A stretch of 64,000 nt of DNA from an uncultured bacterium (GTDB lineage: Bacteria; Actinomycetota; Coriobacteriia; Coriobacteriales; Coriobacteriaceae), in NCBI GenBank assembly GCA_905214105.1, contig CAJMKK010000001.1, forward strand, positions 496,001-560,000, given 5' to 3'. Positions 36,830 through 46,054 of this stretch are shown here, piece by piece. The position numbers and the translations under genes were made by a program. The notes under the pieces were generated by a model that was not told where the DNA came from, did not search any database, and saw only the letters and a list, made by a program, of their open reading frames with translations. The stretch's first letter is position 1. Each line of letters begins with the position of its first letter.

Positions 36830-38011
36830 CTACAGCTGCTCTGCTGGACGGTCGGGCGAGCTAAAGCCCGAATCAAACGTGACGACGCATGAGACGTCGG
36901 GCCGGCGCTCGTGCACGATGCGCGTGACGAGCTCCAGCAGCTCCTCGTCGGATATGTCAAAGCCGTCGGGACGCACAAGGTCAAACGAAACGAACCCGTC
37001 GTGCTCGTGCAGGTCGTGGATGGAGAGCGCGGGGTCGATCTGCATGACGCCGCGCTTGACCCAGCCGCGCAAGTCATCGCCGGTTGTCGCGATGGGGTCG
37101 CAGTGCAGCGTGATACCAATGCCCATCTGGCGCTTGATGTCGTGCTCGATGGTGTCCAGAATCTCGTGGTGCTCAAACGCGTCGCCCTCGCCGGGCATCT
37201 CCACGTGGGCGCTGGCAAACTGACGACCGGGGCCGTAGTCGTGCACCATGAGGTCGTGTGTGCCCAAGACCTGCGGATAGGACATGATCTTGTCGCGGAT
37301 TGCCTGGACGAGCTTGGGGTCGGGCGCTTGCCCCAGCAACGGGCTGATGGCGTCGCGCACTAGGCCCATGCCGCTGATGCAGATGAAGATGCCCACACCC
37401 AGGCCTGCCCAGCCATCGAGGTCAAAGCCGGTCGTCTGCGAAATAAGCGCCGCCACCAAGACCGAGCCCGAGGTGATGACGTCGTTTTTGGAGTCCTGTG
37501 CTGTGGCGATGAGCGTCTCCGAGTCGATGCGGTCGCCCAGCGTGCGGTTGAACGCGGCCATCCAGAGCTTAACGAGCATGGACAAGACGAGGGCGGCTAA
37601 GGAGAGCACCGAATATGCAGTGGGGGAAGGCTTGATGATCTTAGTGACCGACTCGAGGATCAGGTTGATGCCGACGGCGCAAACCAGGACGGCGACGAAC
37701 AGGCCGGCTAGGTACTCGTAGCGGCCGTGGCCATAGGGGTGGCCTTCGTCTGCCGGGCGGCTGGCAAGGCGGAACCCGAGCAGGCTCACGATGTTGCTCG
37801 AGGCATCGGAGAGGTTGTTGAAAGCGTCGGCGACGAGGGAGACGGAACCGGCGAGCAGGCCCGCGATGCCCTTGGCCAGGCACAGGGTGATGTTGAGGCC
37901 AATGCAAATGAGGCTTGCGGCAAAGCCCGCGTTGGTGCGGCAAGATGTATCGACCGGCTCGCCCTCGCTGCCGGGAACAAGTGTATGTACCAGCCGATTT
38001 ACAAATAGCAT
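36830..38011 (-). CDS. Cation diffusion facilitator (CDF) metal exporter
   Basis: A 393-residue protein with six predicted membrane helices and a long cytosolic C-terminal domain. The start at 38011 has AGGA upstream; a longer in-frame extension would have no good signal. Metal-site motifs are present: SLVADAFNNLSDASSN in helix 2 and GHPYGHGRYEYLAGL between helices 2 and 3, then LIATAQDSKNDVITS in helix 5, where most family members have HxxxD; here the first ligand is Gln. CDF proteins export zinc, manganese, iron or cobalt with proton antiport. This change at the first helix-5 position may alter metal choice. It converges with the preceding gene. Confidence 0.88.
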   Translation of the reverse strand: MLFVNRLVHTLVPGSEGEPVDTSCRTNAGFAASLICIGLNITLCLAKGIAGLLAGSVSLVADAFNNLSDASSNIVSLLGFRLASRPADEGHPYGHGRYEYLAGLFVAVLVCAVGINLILESVTKIIKPSPTAYSVLSLAALVLSMLVKLWMAAFNRTLGDRIDSETLIATAQDSKNDVITSGSVLVAALISQTTGFDLDGWAGLGVGIFICISGMGLVRDAISPLLGQAPDPKLVQAIRDKIMSYPQVLGTHDLMVHDYGPGRQFASAHVEMPGEGDAFEHHEILDTIEHDIKRQMGIGITLHCDPIATTGDDLRGWVKRGVMQIDPALSIHDLHEHDGFVSFDLVRPDGFDISDEELLELVTRIVHERRPDVSCVVTFDSGFSSPDRPAEQL

Positions 38012-38229
38012 AGCGGTCGTCCTCACAATCATGTTTAAGGGGATAGTGTAGCTCGCGCGGGGGCGCCGCGCACCGATGCTCAGAAAATGCAGCAATAGTC
38101 TGCCGGTGCTAACGAGCGAACCTTCTCGTCTGCTTGGGTGGTCCATTTTGGGCCACATGGGTATGGGCATGTGCCTGTTTGCTCGACATACTTAATGTCG
38201 ACAGCCCCTGTGCAAAGGAGGACGTTTCC

Positions 38230-39567
38230 ATGGACGAGATGTTTGCCATTAAATGTCAAAACTGCGGCGGCCCTATGTACTCGCACCAGGCTAAGCGCAG
38301 CTTTGAGTGCGCCTATTGCGGTGCGGTCATTCCGTGGCAGGCGGACGCCGGAGAGCCCAAGAGCGCCCTGGGCATTCGCCATACGCCGTTGACGGTTGTC
38401 GATGGCCTGCTCAAGCTCACCCATGTGTCGCAGCTCGAGCGCCCGGAGGACCCGGACTGGTATTTCTTTAATTCGTACTGGCGCAATCAGTCGGTTCTGG
38501 AGCATCTACTGTGGGAGGACCGCGGCACGGCTCAGGAGTTCCAAGAAGCCACGCACGTGAGCATTCCCTGCCCCTTCTGCGGTGCGTCCTTTGAGGGGTC
38601 ATCGACCCAGCGCGTGTTTGAGTGCCCGTCCTGCGGCAATAAGATCGGCGTTGCCGACCTGCTTAAACCCGGCACCTTCAGCAAGCGCCTGACCATGGGT
38701 GTTGGTGCGGAGTATGTACCTGAGCAGGGTATTCCCTGCGAAATCTCGCCGCAGCAGGCACGTGCCAACGCGCTGCAGCTGGTGCACCAGTATGCGGAAG
38801 CCTTTGCCGGGCACGACGTGGAAGACGCGATCCAAAACGACATGATGCTCTTCTATTTCCCCATGGCGCTGGCGGACTTGCGCATGATGGCGTCCTTCCC
38901 GGGCAGGGGCCTGAGCAAGGAGACCCTGGTGTACTACGAGGTACTTGACTGGGCATATCCGCGGGCAAACTACCTGGACGTTCGCCTTATGGGCATTTTG
39001 GAGCCGTGGGACTTTGCCAAGGTTGGGCCGTTCGATCCCGCCATGCAGGAAGGCGACTTCCGCGTCGTTTCCGTCGATGCGTCCACCAAGGACCAGGTGG
39101 TCATTGATAAGCTGGCGCTCGACGTTGCCGGTAACGATGCCGAGGCTGTACTGGGGCTCAATAAAAAGAGCATCCGCACGTGGGCATGCAAGGCCTGCAA
39201 GCATAAGGACGGCCTGGTGATGGTGCCGGTCTACTTTGTCGATCGTCCGGCGACAGACGGCCGCGATGGCGAGCAGGTGCGCATTGCCGTAAACGGCCAG
39301 ACGGGCCGCGCGGCCGCGGTGGTGTTTAGTGACAAGCGCGAAACGCACGTCGTGGCGCCGCTCAATCCGAGCCTGCATCTGTCCGGCGAGAGCACCGTGC
39401 ACGCCACACCCATCGAGGTCAAATATGTTAAATCTCCGTTCCTATACCAGATCGTGCGCCGTGGGGGCGGCGAGCAACCGCGTCAGGTGGCAGCGGCGGC
39501 TGAGGGTTCTTATCGAGAGGAGAAGCCTAAACGTAAGGGCTTGTTCGCTGCGATCTTTGGGAAGTAG
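38230..39567 (+). CDS. Zinc-ribbon protein of unknown function
   Basis: A 445-residue soluble protein. AAAGGAGG at 38215-38222 supports the ATG at 38230. It contains a zinc ribbon at the N terminus (Cys9, Cys12, Cys27, Cys30), a second one near residues 117-140 (CPFC and CPSC), and a lone CKAC pair near residue 320. No enzymatic motif is seen between them. The last 25 residues are basic (EEKPKRKGLFAAIFGK), perhaps for membrane or nucleic-acid contact. Such proteins are often annotated as TFIIB-type zinc ribbon proteins in Coriobacteriia and their role is unknown. The gene lies just upstream of the CRISPR locus but has no evident link to it. Confidence 0.7.
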   Translation: MDEMFAIKCQNCGGPMYSHQAKRSFECAYCGAVIPWQADAGEPKSALGIRHTPLTVVDGLLKLTHVSQLERPEDPDWYFFNSYWRNQSVLEHLLWEDRGTAQEFQEATHVSIPCPFCGASFEGSSTQRVFECPSCGNKIGVADLLKPGTFSKRLTMGVGAEYVPEQGIPCEISPQQARANALQLVHQYAEAFAGHDVEDAIQNDMMLFYFPMALADLRMMASFPGRGLSKETLVYYEVLDWAYPRANYLDVRLMGILEPWDFAKVGPFDPAMQEGDFRVVSVDASTKDQVVIDKLALDVAGNDAEAVLGLNKKSIRTWACKACKHKDGLVMVPVYFVDRPATDGRDGEQVRIAVNGQTGRAAAVVFSDKRETHVVAPLNPSLHLSGESTVHATPIEVKYVKSPFLYQIVRRGGGEQPRQVAAAAEGSYREEKPKRKGLFAAIFGK

Positions 39568-39762
39568 GGGGCGGTGCCGGTTAGGGTCGTGATGCGATAG
39601 CCAGCGACACGGGGCGACTCGCAGGAGTGCGGACTGCCCCGTTTTTGTGTTGCGGGGAAGTACCGGGCACTTCATTAAATGCCCCTGCTTGGAGCGTTGG
39701 CGCTGAACAACATTACGTTTGCCGATAGCTATTAAAAAGTGTCCGCTCGCGGTAGTAGTATC

Positions 39763-39892
39763 AAAAAAAGAGGGGTTCCAAACGGAACCCCTCTGGCAAG
39801 TCAAATTGTCCCCTACGGGACGCCCTCCGAAGAAGGCATTTTTGGCATAGCCGTATTTTGACTCGCAGTGTCGATGTAACTGGTAATCGACA
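39763..39892 (-). ncRNA. tracrRNA of the type II-A CRISPR system
   Basis: On the minus strand the anti-repeat at 39893-39856 is complementary to the CRISPR repeat over nearly its full length: GATTACCAGTTACATCGACA differs at one base from perfect pairing. Downstream follow small hairpins (GCCTTCTTCGGAGGGC and GTCCCGTAGGGGAC), and the RNA ends in a strong terminator, AGAGGGGTTCC against GGAACCCCTCT followed by TTTTTTT (39794-39763). A likely extended minus-10 box, TGCTACAGT, lies at 39898-39906, so the transcript would start near 39891 and be about 130 nt. It pairs with pre-crRNA for RNase III cleavage and loads into Cas9. Confidence 0.88.
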
Positions 39893-39928
39893 AGGCAACT
39901 GTAGCACAGCGCGAAAGGGCTGGTCTAT

Positions 39929-42900
39929 ATGAATCTAAGAAACTACTCGGGTGAGTACAGTATCGGTCTAGACATGGGCACCAACTCCGTGGGTTGGGCG
40001 GTTACGGACGAGCATGGCAAGCTCCTGCATTTTAAGAAGCAGCCCACCTGGGGCAGTCGTCTGTTCGATGCCGCACAGCCGGCTTCTGAGGCTCGTGTCC
40101 ATCGCGGTCAGCGTCGTCGCTATGTGCGGCGTCGTTGGCGCTTGGATCTACTGCAAAAACTGTTTGAGCTCGCAATGAACGAAGTTGATCCGGGCTTTTT
40201 CATGCGCCTCAACCAGTCGCAAACCATCGAAGGCGACCCGATCTTTACCAAGGACTTTACGAAGGCCGATTACTACGATCGTTTCCCAACCATCTACCAT
40301 CTTCGAGCCTACCTTATAGAAACCGATGAGCAGGCAGATCTTCGCTTGGTGTACCTTGCGATTCATAACATCGTTAAGCATCGCGGTAACTTCTTGCGCC
40401 AAGGAGAGAAACTGACAGCAAAGACAGCAAAGACATCTGATGCCCTTAAGAATCTCAATGGCGCTTTGAAGGCATGGTGCGAATCGAGGGAATATGAGTT
40501 CGTGAAACTTGATGAACTTTCTGTAGCGAAGATCTTGGCTGACGAGCGATCTTCTCGCTCGCAAAAGGCAAAAGACATTCAGGCGCTCGTAAAAGTTGAC
40601 ACCGGAGATGCAACTGCGAATAAAAAGCTGGCGAAGGCTTTGTCGAACGCTGTCGTCGGTCTCCAGTGCGAGTTCAAAGATGTGTTTGGCGAGTTTGAGC
40701 GCGAGGCAACTAAGCTCGCGCTTTCTGACGATGAGAAACTCGAGACACTGCAAGCTGCGTGCCCCGACGATTGCGTCGAGCTTCTTGAGTCTGTCTGCGG
40801 GGTATATTCTGCTTATGTTTTGCAGGGGCTTTTGTCATATGCAGAAGGCCAAACTATTTCGATCAACATGATCAAGAAATACGAGCAATACGCAGAAGAC
40901 CTTGCTCTGCTTAAGCTCTTGGTCCGCAAATATGCTCTTAACTCATATGAGTCTTTCTTCCGCGGGGCAACCTATCATGATTCGAATGGTGATGATCCTT
41001 CGCGCGGCTACGATGCCTCAAAGGCCCAAGGCTATACCGCATATGACCTGCATAAACTGTCCTATGATGACTTCGCTAAATCCGTAAAGAAGCTCTTTGC
41101 GGGAACGGGCGCGGAGACGGATGAGCGCTATATCGCCATGATAGACGCATTCGACAAACAGCGCTTTTTGCGCCGCCTTAAGACGAGTGACAACGGCGCT
41201 ATCTACTACCAGCTGCATCTCGAGGAGCTGCAGGCTATTCTGAAAAGCCAGGGCCGTTTTTATCCGTTCCTTAAGGACGAGGCTGCGAAGATCGAGAGTC
41301 TGGTCACGTTCCGAATCCCGTACTATGTGGGACCGCTGACGCCTAAAAATGCTGCCCAGGACAAACATGGCAAGCATCGATTCCAATGGTCCGAGCGCAA
41401 GCCCGGCATGGAAGAAGCGACAATCACGCCTTGGAACTGGGATACCGTGATCGACAAGAACAAGAGCGCCGAGAACTTTATCCTGCGCATGACGGGTGAT
41501 TGCACTTATCTTGCCGGTGAAAAGGTGCTTCCCAAGCAGTCTCTGCTCTACGAGGAGTTCTGCGTTCTGAATGAACTCAATGGCGTTCGCTGGTCTGAAG
41601 ATGGTGACGATTGGCAACGCTTGGATGCCGCGCAGCGCGAGGGCATTGTCCATGAGCTATTCCATAAAAAGCGACGCGTTACTTACAAGATGATTGCCGA
41701 CTGGCTTGTAAAAGAGGGCGACGCGACAAATCCGGTTGTCCGCGGCGGCCAGGGTGAGAACGGTCTTGAATCGAAGATGGGCTCGTACATCTTCTTTGCC
41801 AAGGACATCTTTGGCGTGGACGAGTTAAGCCGCGCCGAGTATCCAGTTATCGAGAAGATCATTCTTTGGAACACGTTGTTCGAGGACCGCTCGATTCTTA
41901 AGGAAAAACTGCAGGATGAGTTCGGTCCCAGTGGCAACGGAATGCTCGATGCCGAGCAGATTAAGAAGATTTGCAAAAAGCGACTGACTGGCTGGGGACG
42001 TCTGTCGGAGAAGTTCCTGACGGGTATTAGGATTGATACGCAAGCCGGTCGCTCTATGAGCATCATAGACGTGCTGCGAGAGGGAAACCCCAGTTCCGAG
42101 CGTCGCTTGGGCGAGACCATGGTGATGATGGAGATTCTCCACGACAACACGCTGGGCTTCCAGGAAAAAGCGGATGAACACAATCGCATGTACTACGCCG
42201 AGCATGAGAAGTCTCTAGGCGTAAATGAGCTCCCCGGATCTCCGGCGATTCGTCGCAGCCTGAATCAAGCGATTCGCATTGTTGACGAAATCGCAAAGAT
42301 TGCGGGGCACGCGCCGGCTAACGTTTTTGTTGAGGTGACTCGCGACGAGGACGAAAAGAAAAAGGGCAAGCGGACTACGAAGCGCTGGGACGCCATCGAG
42401 GACGCTCTCAAGGCGTTTAAGGCCGAGGGCGGCGACCTGGCTGTTATGGACGATTTCAAGGAGCTCAAGGCGGCCAATGTAGATCTTGACGAGCGCCTGA
42501 CCCTCTATTTGATGCAGAACGGAAAATGCCTGTATTCCGGTCGCGCTATCGACCTCAATAAGCTTATGGCGGGCTCGGGCGAGTACGAAGTCGACCATAT
42601 CATTCCGCGCGCCTACATTAAGGACGACAGCCTGGAGAATAAGGCGCTGGTGTTCCGCGAGGAGAATCAGCACAAGACCGACCAGCTTTTGATTGATAAG
42701 AGCATTCGCTGGAAGATGAGCGAAACGTGGAAGCAACTGCACCAAGCGAAGCTCATTGGCGATAAAAAGTATCGCAACCTGCTGCGCTCTTCCATAAACG
42801 AGAACGCCATGAGGGGCTTTGTCGCACGTCAGCTCGTGGAGACGAGCCAGATGGTTAAGATGGCACAGGCGTTGCTTGAGGCACGTTATGCCGAAGAGGG

Positions 42901-44122
42901 AACTAAGATCGTTCCTGTTAAGGCGAGCGTATCGCACAACCTTCGTGAGGCGGCCGGCTTAGTTAAATGCCGCGAAGCCAACGATTTCCATCATGCGCAT
43001 GATGCCTATCTGGCATGCCGTTTGGGGCTGTTTATTCAGATGCGCCATCCCGGTATGTACGAGAACCCCATCGGCTACTCGCATGTGATTAAGAAATACG
43101 TGCGCGAGCAGTCCGAGCTGTTTAAGAAAACCCATCGCATGCCTGGATCTGCCGGATTTGTCGTCAATAGCTTTATGACTGCGGGTTTTGACCCCGAGAC
43201 GGGTGAGGTCTTTGACGATGCCTGGGCCGAGGACGACGAGGTCAAACGTTATAGGGGAAAGTATCTTTCGGACGGCTGGAACGCAGCAGCGGAGGTCGAG
43301 GGCATTCGCCGCGCGCTCAACTATCGCCAGTGCTACATCTCGAGGATGCCGTTGGAAGATACAGGAGCTTTTTGGGATGCCACAATCTATTCGCCCAGAA
43401 GCGGAAAGAAGCTTGGCCTGTCATTGAAGCAGGGTCTTTCCGCTGAGCGGTTTGGTAGCTATTCGAGAGAGCAGTTTGCCTACTTCTTTGTTTACGAGGC
43501 TTTGAAGAAGGGGAGGCCGTTTTATAAGTTTTGCCAGGTCCCCGTGTCCATGCGCTTGCGTGTAGCGCAAGAACCTTCCCTGCTTGATAAGATTGCGGCC
43601 AGGGATGCGGAGGAGTCCAAGCTTCAATTCGTGCGCATTGATCGCGATAAGATTTTTAAGAAGCAGCTGTTCGAAATAAACGGTTGCCGTCTTCTCTTAA
43701 CTGGTTCTGAAGAGTTCAGAAATGGGAGGGAAATCGCTCTCTCAATTCGTCAGCAAGAGGCGTTGAACGGTTCTATTGGCGATGCGGAAAGTGCAGATTT
43801 GCTCGATGCTATCTGGACGGACTTTCTTTCCGAAAACGGCCCTGCTCGTGGTTTTCTTTGCAAGGGACTAAAACTCGCAAACTATGATGCGCGCTTTTGT
43901 GGGCTACAAACTAATGAGAAGAGATCTGTTCTTCTTGGCCTGATTAAGCTCGTAAATGCGGATGCGAACGTTGTTGATATGAGCCTGATTGGGGGGCCGA
44001 AGAACGCTGGGAAGATTCGTCCCCCCAGGTCTAAGCTACTTAACGATCAAAAGACCGACTTCTATATTATCGACCAGTCCGTAACAGGCATGTTCGAGAG
44101 AAGGACTCGTGTCGGGCTTTAG
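39929..44122 (+). CDS. cas9: Cas9 endonuclease, type II-A
   Basis: A 1397-residue RNA-guided DNA endonuclease, in the type II-A size range. GAAAGGG precedes the ATG. Catalytic residues are all present: RuvC-I Asp15 (GLDMGTNSVGW), RuvC-II Glu802 (NVFVEVTRD), HNH His890 (EYEVDHIIPRAY) and RuvC-III His-His-Ala-His-Asp with Asp1025. The arginine-rich bridge helix is RVHRGQRRRYVRRRWRLDLL at residues about 57-76. The C-terminal region (residues about 1100-1397) should recognise the PAM, which cannot be read from sequence. Its 3' end overlaps cas1 by 14 bp. The gene is intact, so the system should be able to cut DNA. Confidence 0.97.
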   Translation: MNLRNYSGEYSIGLDMGTNSVGWAVTDEHGKLLHFKKQPTWGSRLFDAAQPASEARVHRGQRRRYVRRRWRLDLLQKLFELAMNEVDPGFFMRLNQSQTIEGDPIFTKDFTKADYYDRFPTIYHLRAYLIETDEQADLRLVYLAIHNIVKHRGNFLRQGEKLTAKTAKTSDALKNLNGALKAWCESREYEFVKLDELSVAKILADERSSRSQKAKDIQALVKVDTGDATANKKLAKALSNAVVGLQCEFKDVFGEFEREATKLALSDDEKLETLQAACPDDCVELLESVCGVYSAYVLQGLLSYAEGQTISINMIKKYEQYAEDLALLKLLVRKYALNSYESFFRGATYHDSNGDDPSRGYDASKAQGYTAYDLHKLSYDDFAKSVKKLFAGTGAETDERYIAMIDAFDKQRFLRRLKTSDNGAIYYQLHLEELQAILKSQGRFYPFLKDEAAKIESLVTFRIPYYVGPLTPKNAAQDKHGKHRFQWSERKPGMEEATITPWNWDTVIDKNKSAENFILRMTGDCTYLAGEKVLPKQSLLYEEFCVLNELNGVRWSEDGDDWQRLDAAQREGIVHELFHKKRRVTYKMIADWLVKEGDATNPVVRGGQGENGLESKMGSYIFFAKDIFGVDELSRAEYPVIEKIILWNTLFEDRSILKEKLQDEFGPSGNGMLDAEQIKKICKKRLTGWGRLSEKFLTGIRIDTQAGRSMSIIDVLREGNPSSERRLGETMVMMEILHDNTLGFQEKADEHNRMYYAEHEKSLGVNELPGSPAIRRSLNQAIRIVDEIAKIAGHAPANVFVEVTRDEDEKKKGKRTTKRWDAIEDALKAFKAEGGDLAVMDDFKELKAANVDLDERLTLYLMQNGKCLYSGRAIDLNKLMAGSGEYEVDHIIPRAYIKDDSLENKALVFREENQHKTDQLLIDKSIRWKMSETWKQLHQAKLIGDKKYRNLLRSSINENAMRGFVARQLVETSQMVKMAQALLEARYAEEGTKIVPVKASVSHNLREAAGLVKCREANDFHHAHDAYLACRLGLFIQMRHPGMYENPIGYSHVIKKYVREQSELFKKTHRMPGSAGFVVNSFMTAGFDPETGEVFDDAWAEDDEVKRYRGKYLSDGWNAAAEVEGIRRALNYRQCYISRMPLEDTGAFWDATIYSPRSGKKLGLSLKQGLSAERFGSYSREQFAYFFVYEALKKGRPFYKFCQVPVSMRLRVAQEPSLLDKIAARDAEESKLQFVRIDRDKIFKKQLFEINGCRLLLTGSEEFRNGREIALSIRQQEALNGSIGDAESADLLDAIWTDFLSENGPARGFLCKGLKLANYDARFCGLQTNEKRSVLLGLIKLVNADANVVDMSLIGGPKNAGKIRPPRSKLLNDQKTDFYIIDQSVTGMFERRTRVGL

Positions 44123-44990
44123 GAACATCGTCATTTCCAGCCCCTGTAAATTGCAGTACAAGGGCGGCTACATGGTTGTCCGCCGCGAGGACGACACGGC
44201 GAAGGTCCACCTTTCGGAGATTTCGTCGGTCGTCCTCCAGACCAACCAGGTGTTCATAAGCGCTTATCTGCTCTCGGAGCTTGCCAAGGCAAAGGTCGCG
44301 TTTGTCGTCTCTGACGAGAAGCGCGACCCCATTGGGCAGTATTTGCCGCTATATGGGGCTCATAACACTAGTAAGCGTATTGCAGAACAGCTTGAGTGGG
44401 GCGAACCAATCAAAAAGCGCGTATGGCAACGAATTGTGCGCGACAAAATCAAACATCAATCTGATGTGCTCCACGCCCGTGCGCGTGAGGAGCAGGGTGA
44501 GACGCTCAAGAGCATTGTTGCCGAGGTGCGCTCGGGTGATACAACAAATCGTGAGGGTCATGCCGCTCGACTGTATTTCAGCTCCCTGTTTGGTCCGTCC
44601 TTCTCGAGGGATGACGATACGCCTCTCAATGCTGCTCTCAATTACGGGTATGCGATTCTGCTATCGAGCGTTAATCGCGAGATTGCGGCGCGCGGATACC
44701 TTACGCAGGCGGGAATCTGCCATAGGAATGAGTTCAATCAGTTCAACTTGGGCTGTGATTTTATGGAGCCGTTTAGGCCTCTTGTAGACCGTATTGTGTT
44801 CGATAACTTTGACAGCGAGTTCTCTAAGGAGACAAAGCTGCTTTTGGTTGACATGCTCAACCAGGGAATCGCATATCGAGGCGGCACGTATCGCGTGGGC
44901 TCCGTAATCTCTCTGTATGTCGCTGACTGCTTCAAGGCTCTTGACCGGAAGCTGTCGGTAGACGAAATCGAGTCGTTTGAGGTCGTATGA
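44109..44990 (+). CDS. cas1: CRISPR integrase Cas1
   Basis: A 293-residue protein. It starts with GTG at 44109 inside the end of cas9; this yields SGFRNIVISSPCKLQYK, matching the start of type II Cas1 proteins. The metal-binding active site is intact: Glu in NREGHAARLYF, His in CHRNEFNQFN, and the acidic residue in DFMEPFRPLVD. Cas1 with Cas2 inserts new spacers at the leader end of the array. It overlaps cas2 by 4 bp (ATGA). Confidence 0.96.
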   Translation: MSGFRNIVISSPCKLQYKGGYMVVRREDDTAKVHLSEISSVVLQTNQVFISAYLLSELAKAKVAFVVSDEKRDPIGQYLPLYGAHNTSKRIAEQLEWGEPIKKRVWQRIVRDKIKHQSDVLHARAREEQGETLKSIVAEVRSGDTTNREGHAARLYFSSLFGPSFSRDDDTPLNAALNYGYAILLSSVNREIAARGYLTQAGICHRNEFNQFNLGCDFMEPFRPLVDRIVFDNFDSEFSKETKLLLVDMLNQGIAYRGGTYRVGSVISLYVADCFKALDRKLSVDEIESFEVV

Positions 44991-45322
44991 GTGTCGGGGA
45001 AAGGATCAGATATATGAGGCTTGTCGTCTTCTTTGATTTGCCCGTCGATACTCCTGCACAGAGAAAAGACTATCGAGTATTCCGTAAGTTTCTTCTTAAA
45101 GATGGCTATCTTATGCTCCAGGAGTCCGTGTATGCAAAGCTTGTTGTTAATGATGGGGCGGCGGGAAGCGCGGTGCAAAGGCTCAGGAAGCATCGTCCGC
45201 CGTCCGGCCTCGTGCAGGTCCTTCGCGTGACTGAGTCTCAGTTTTCGACCATGGAGTACATTACGGGCAAACGTGAGACCCATGAGGAGATAGACACGAT
45301 GGAGGAGCTTCTGGTTTTATGA
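44987..45322 (+). CDS. cas2: CRISPR adaptation protein Cas2
   Basis: A 111-residue ferredoxin-like protein. I use the ATG at 44987, overlapping the cas1 stop, because it gives MSVGERIRYMRLVVFFDLPV, and type II-A Cas2 proteins likewise carry a short lead before RYMR. The conserved aspartate of FFDLPVDT is present. Cas2 dimers bridge two Cas1 dimers and set spacer length. The start of csn2 overlaps its end by 4 bp. Confidence 0.95.
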   Translation: MSVGERIRYMRLVVFFDLPVDTPAQRKDYRVFRKFLLKDGYLMLQESVYAKLVVNDGAAGSAVQRLRKHRPPSGLVQVLRVTESQFSTMEYITGKRETHEEIDTMEELLVL

Positions 45323-46008
45323 AGCTCGTGTTTTCGGGACTTGAAAACCCAGTGGAGTTAACCGCGGGGGAGACTTCGGTTCTGCAAGTCGAGAACTCGG
45401 CTCTATTCGCACGGATTGCAGCTTCTTTGCAAAACGGATTGGGGCGCCAGGCGTTGGAGCCTTATTCCCTTTGGAAAGACGATGAGGAGATCAAGCCCGG
45501 CAGCGCTCTAATGGTGGTGCCAGATGCGCTGAATCTTCCATGGGATGACCGTGCGTTTGTGACCGCTGTCACCAAGAAGGTAGAGCGCGAGTTCCTCGAA
45601 GACGAAGATTTGCGTATGCAAGTGGAAGAGGCTGAACGAGCAATAAAGCTGCGTTTGGGTGGATTGAATCTTGGTTTTAATGCCGACTTGGGGTTTGGTT
45701 TAGAATGGGATTTGAAGCGCTACCTCAAGTTTTTGGGATTTGGCGTAGCGCCTCAAGAAGATAAATCGTTCCTTGATAATCTGCTGAATTTTCTTTCATT
45801 TGCTCTTGACGCTGGCTGCAGAAAGACAATCGTATTTGTAAATCTCAAAACTTTTTTGACGGAAAATGAGTTGCAAACGCTTTATGACCACGTGTTTTTC
45901 CTTAAGTTGAGTCTGTTACTCCTGGAGAATAAAAAAGATACCATAGCTTACGGACATGAGCATAAACTAACGGTTGACCTGCAGTTTTTAGAGCATCGAA
46001 AGAACTGA
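45319..46008 (+). CDS. csn2: CRISPR adaptation protein Csn2
   Basis: A 229-residue protein, the normal size for short-form Csn2, and the gene that marks subtype II-A. It is the last cas gene, starting 4 bp inside cas2. The N-terminal beta-rich head (MKLVFSGLENPVEL), central acidic helices and the strand KTIVFVNLKTFLTENELQ fit the Csn2 fold, which forms a tetrameric ring around free DNA ends and helps spacer capture. Codon use is more AT-rich than in the surrounding chromosome, as in the other adaptation genes. Confidence 0.9.
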   Translation: MKLVFSGLENPVELTAGETSVLQVENSALFARIAASLQNGLGRQALEPYSLWKDDEEIKPGSALMVVPDALNLPWDDRAFVTAVTKKVEREFLEDEDLRMQVEEAERAIKLRLGGLNLGFNADLGFGLEWDLKRYLKFLGFGVAPQEDKSFLDNLLNFLSFALDAGCRKTIVFVNLKTFLTENELQTLYDHVFFLKLSLLLLENKKDTIAYGHEHKLTVDLQFLEHRKN

Positions 46009-46054
46009 CCGGTTAGATTGAACGTCTCGTTGCAGTAGGGATTTTGCTCCAATG
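46009..46054 (+). promoter_or_regulatory. CRISPR leader
   Basis: The 46 bp between the csn2 stop and the first repeat should hold the leader-anchoring sequence for integration. No obvious promoter can be seen in so short a stretch, so the array may be transcribed from within csn2 or from the cas operon. Confidence 0.55.
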
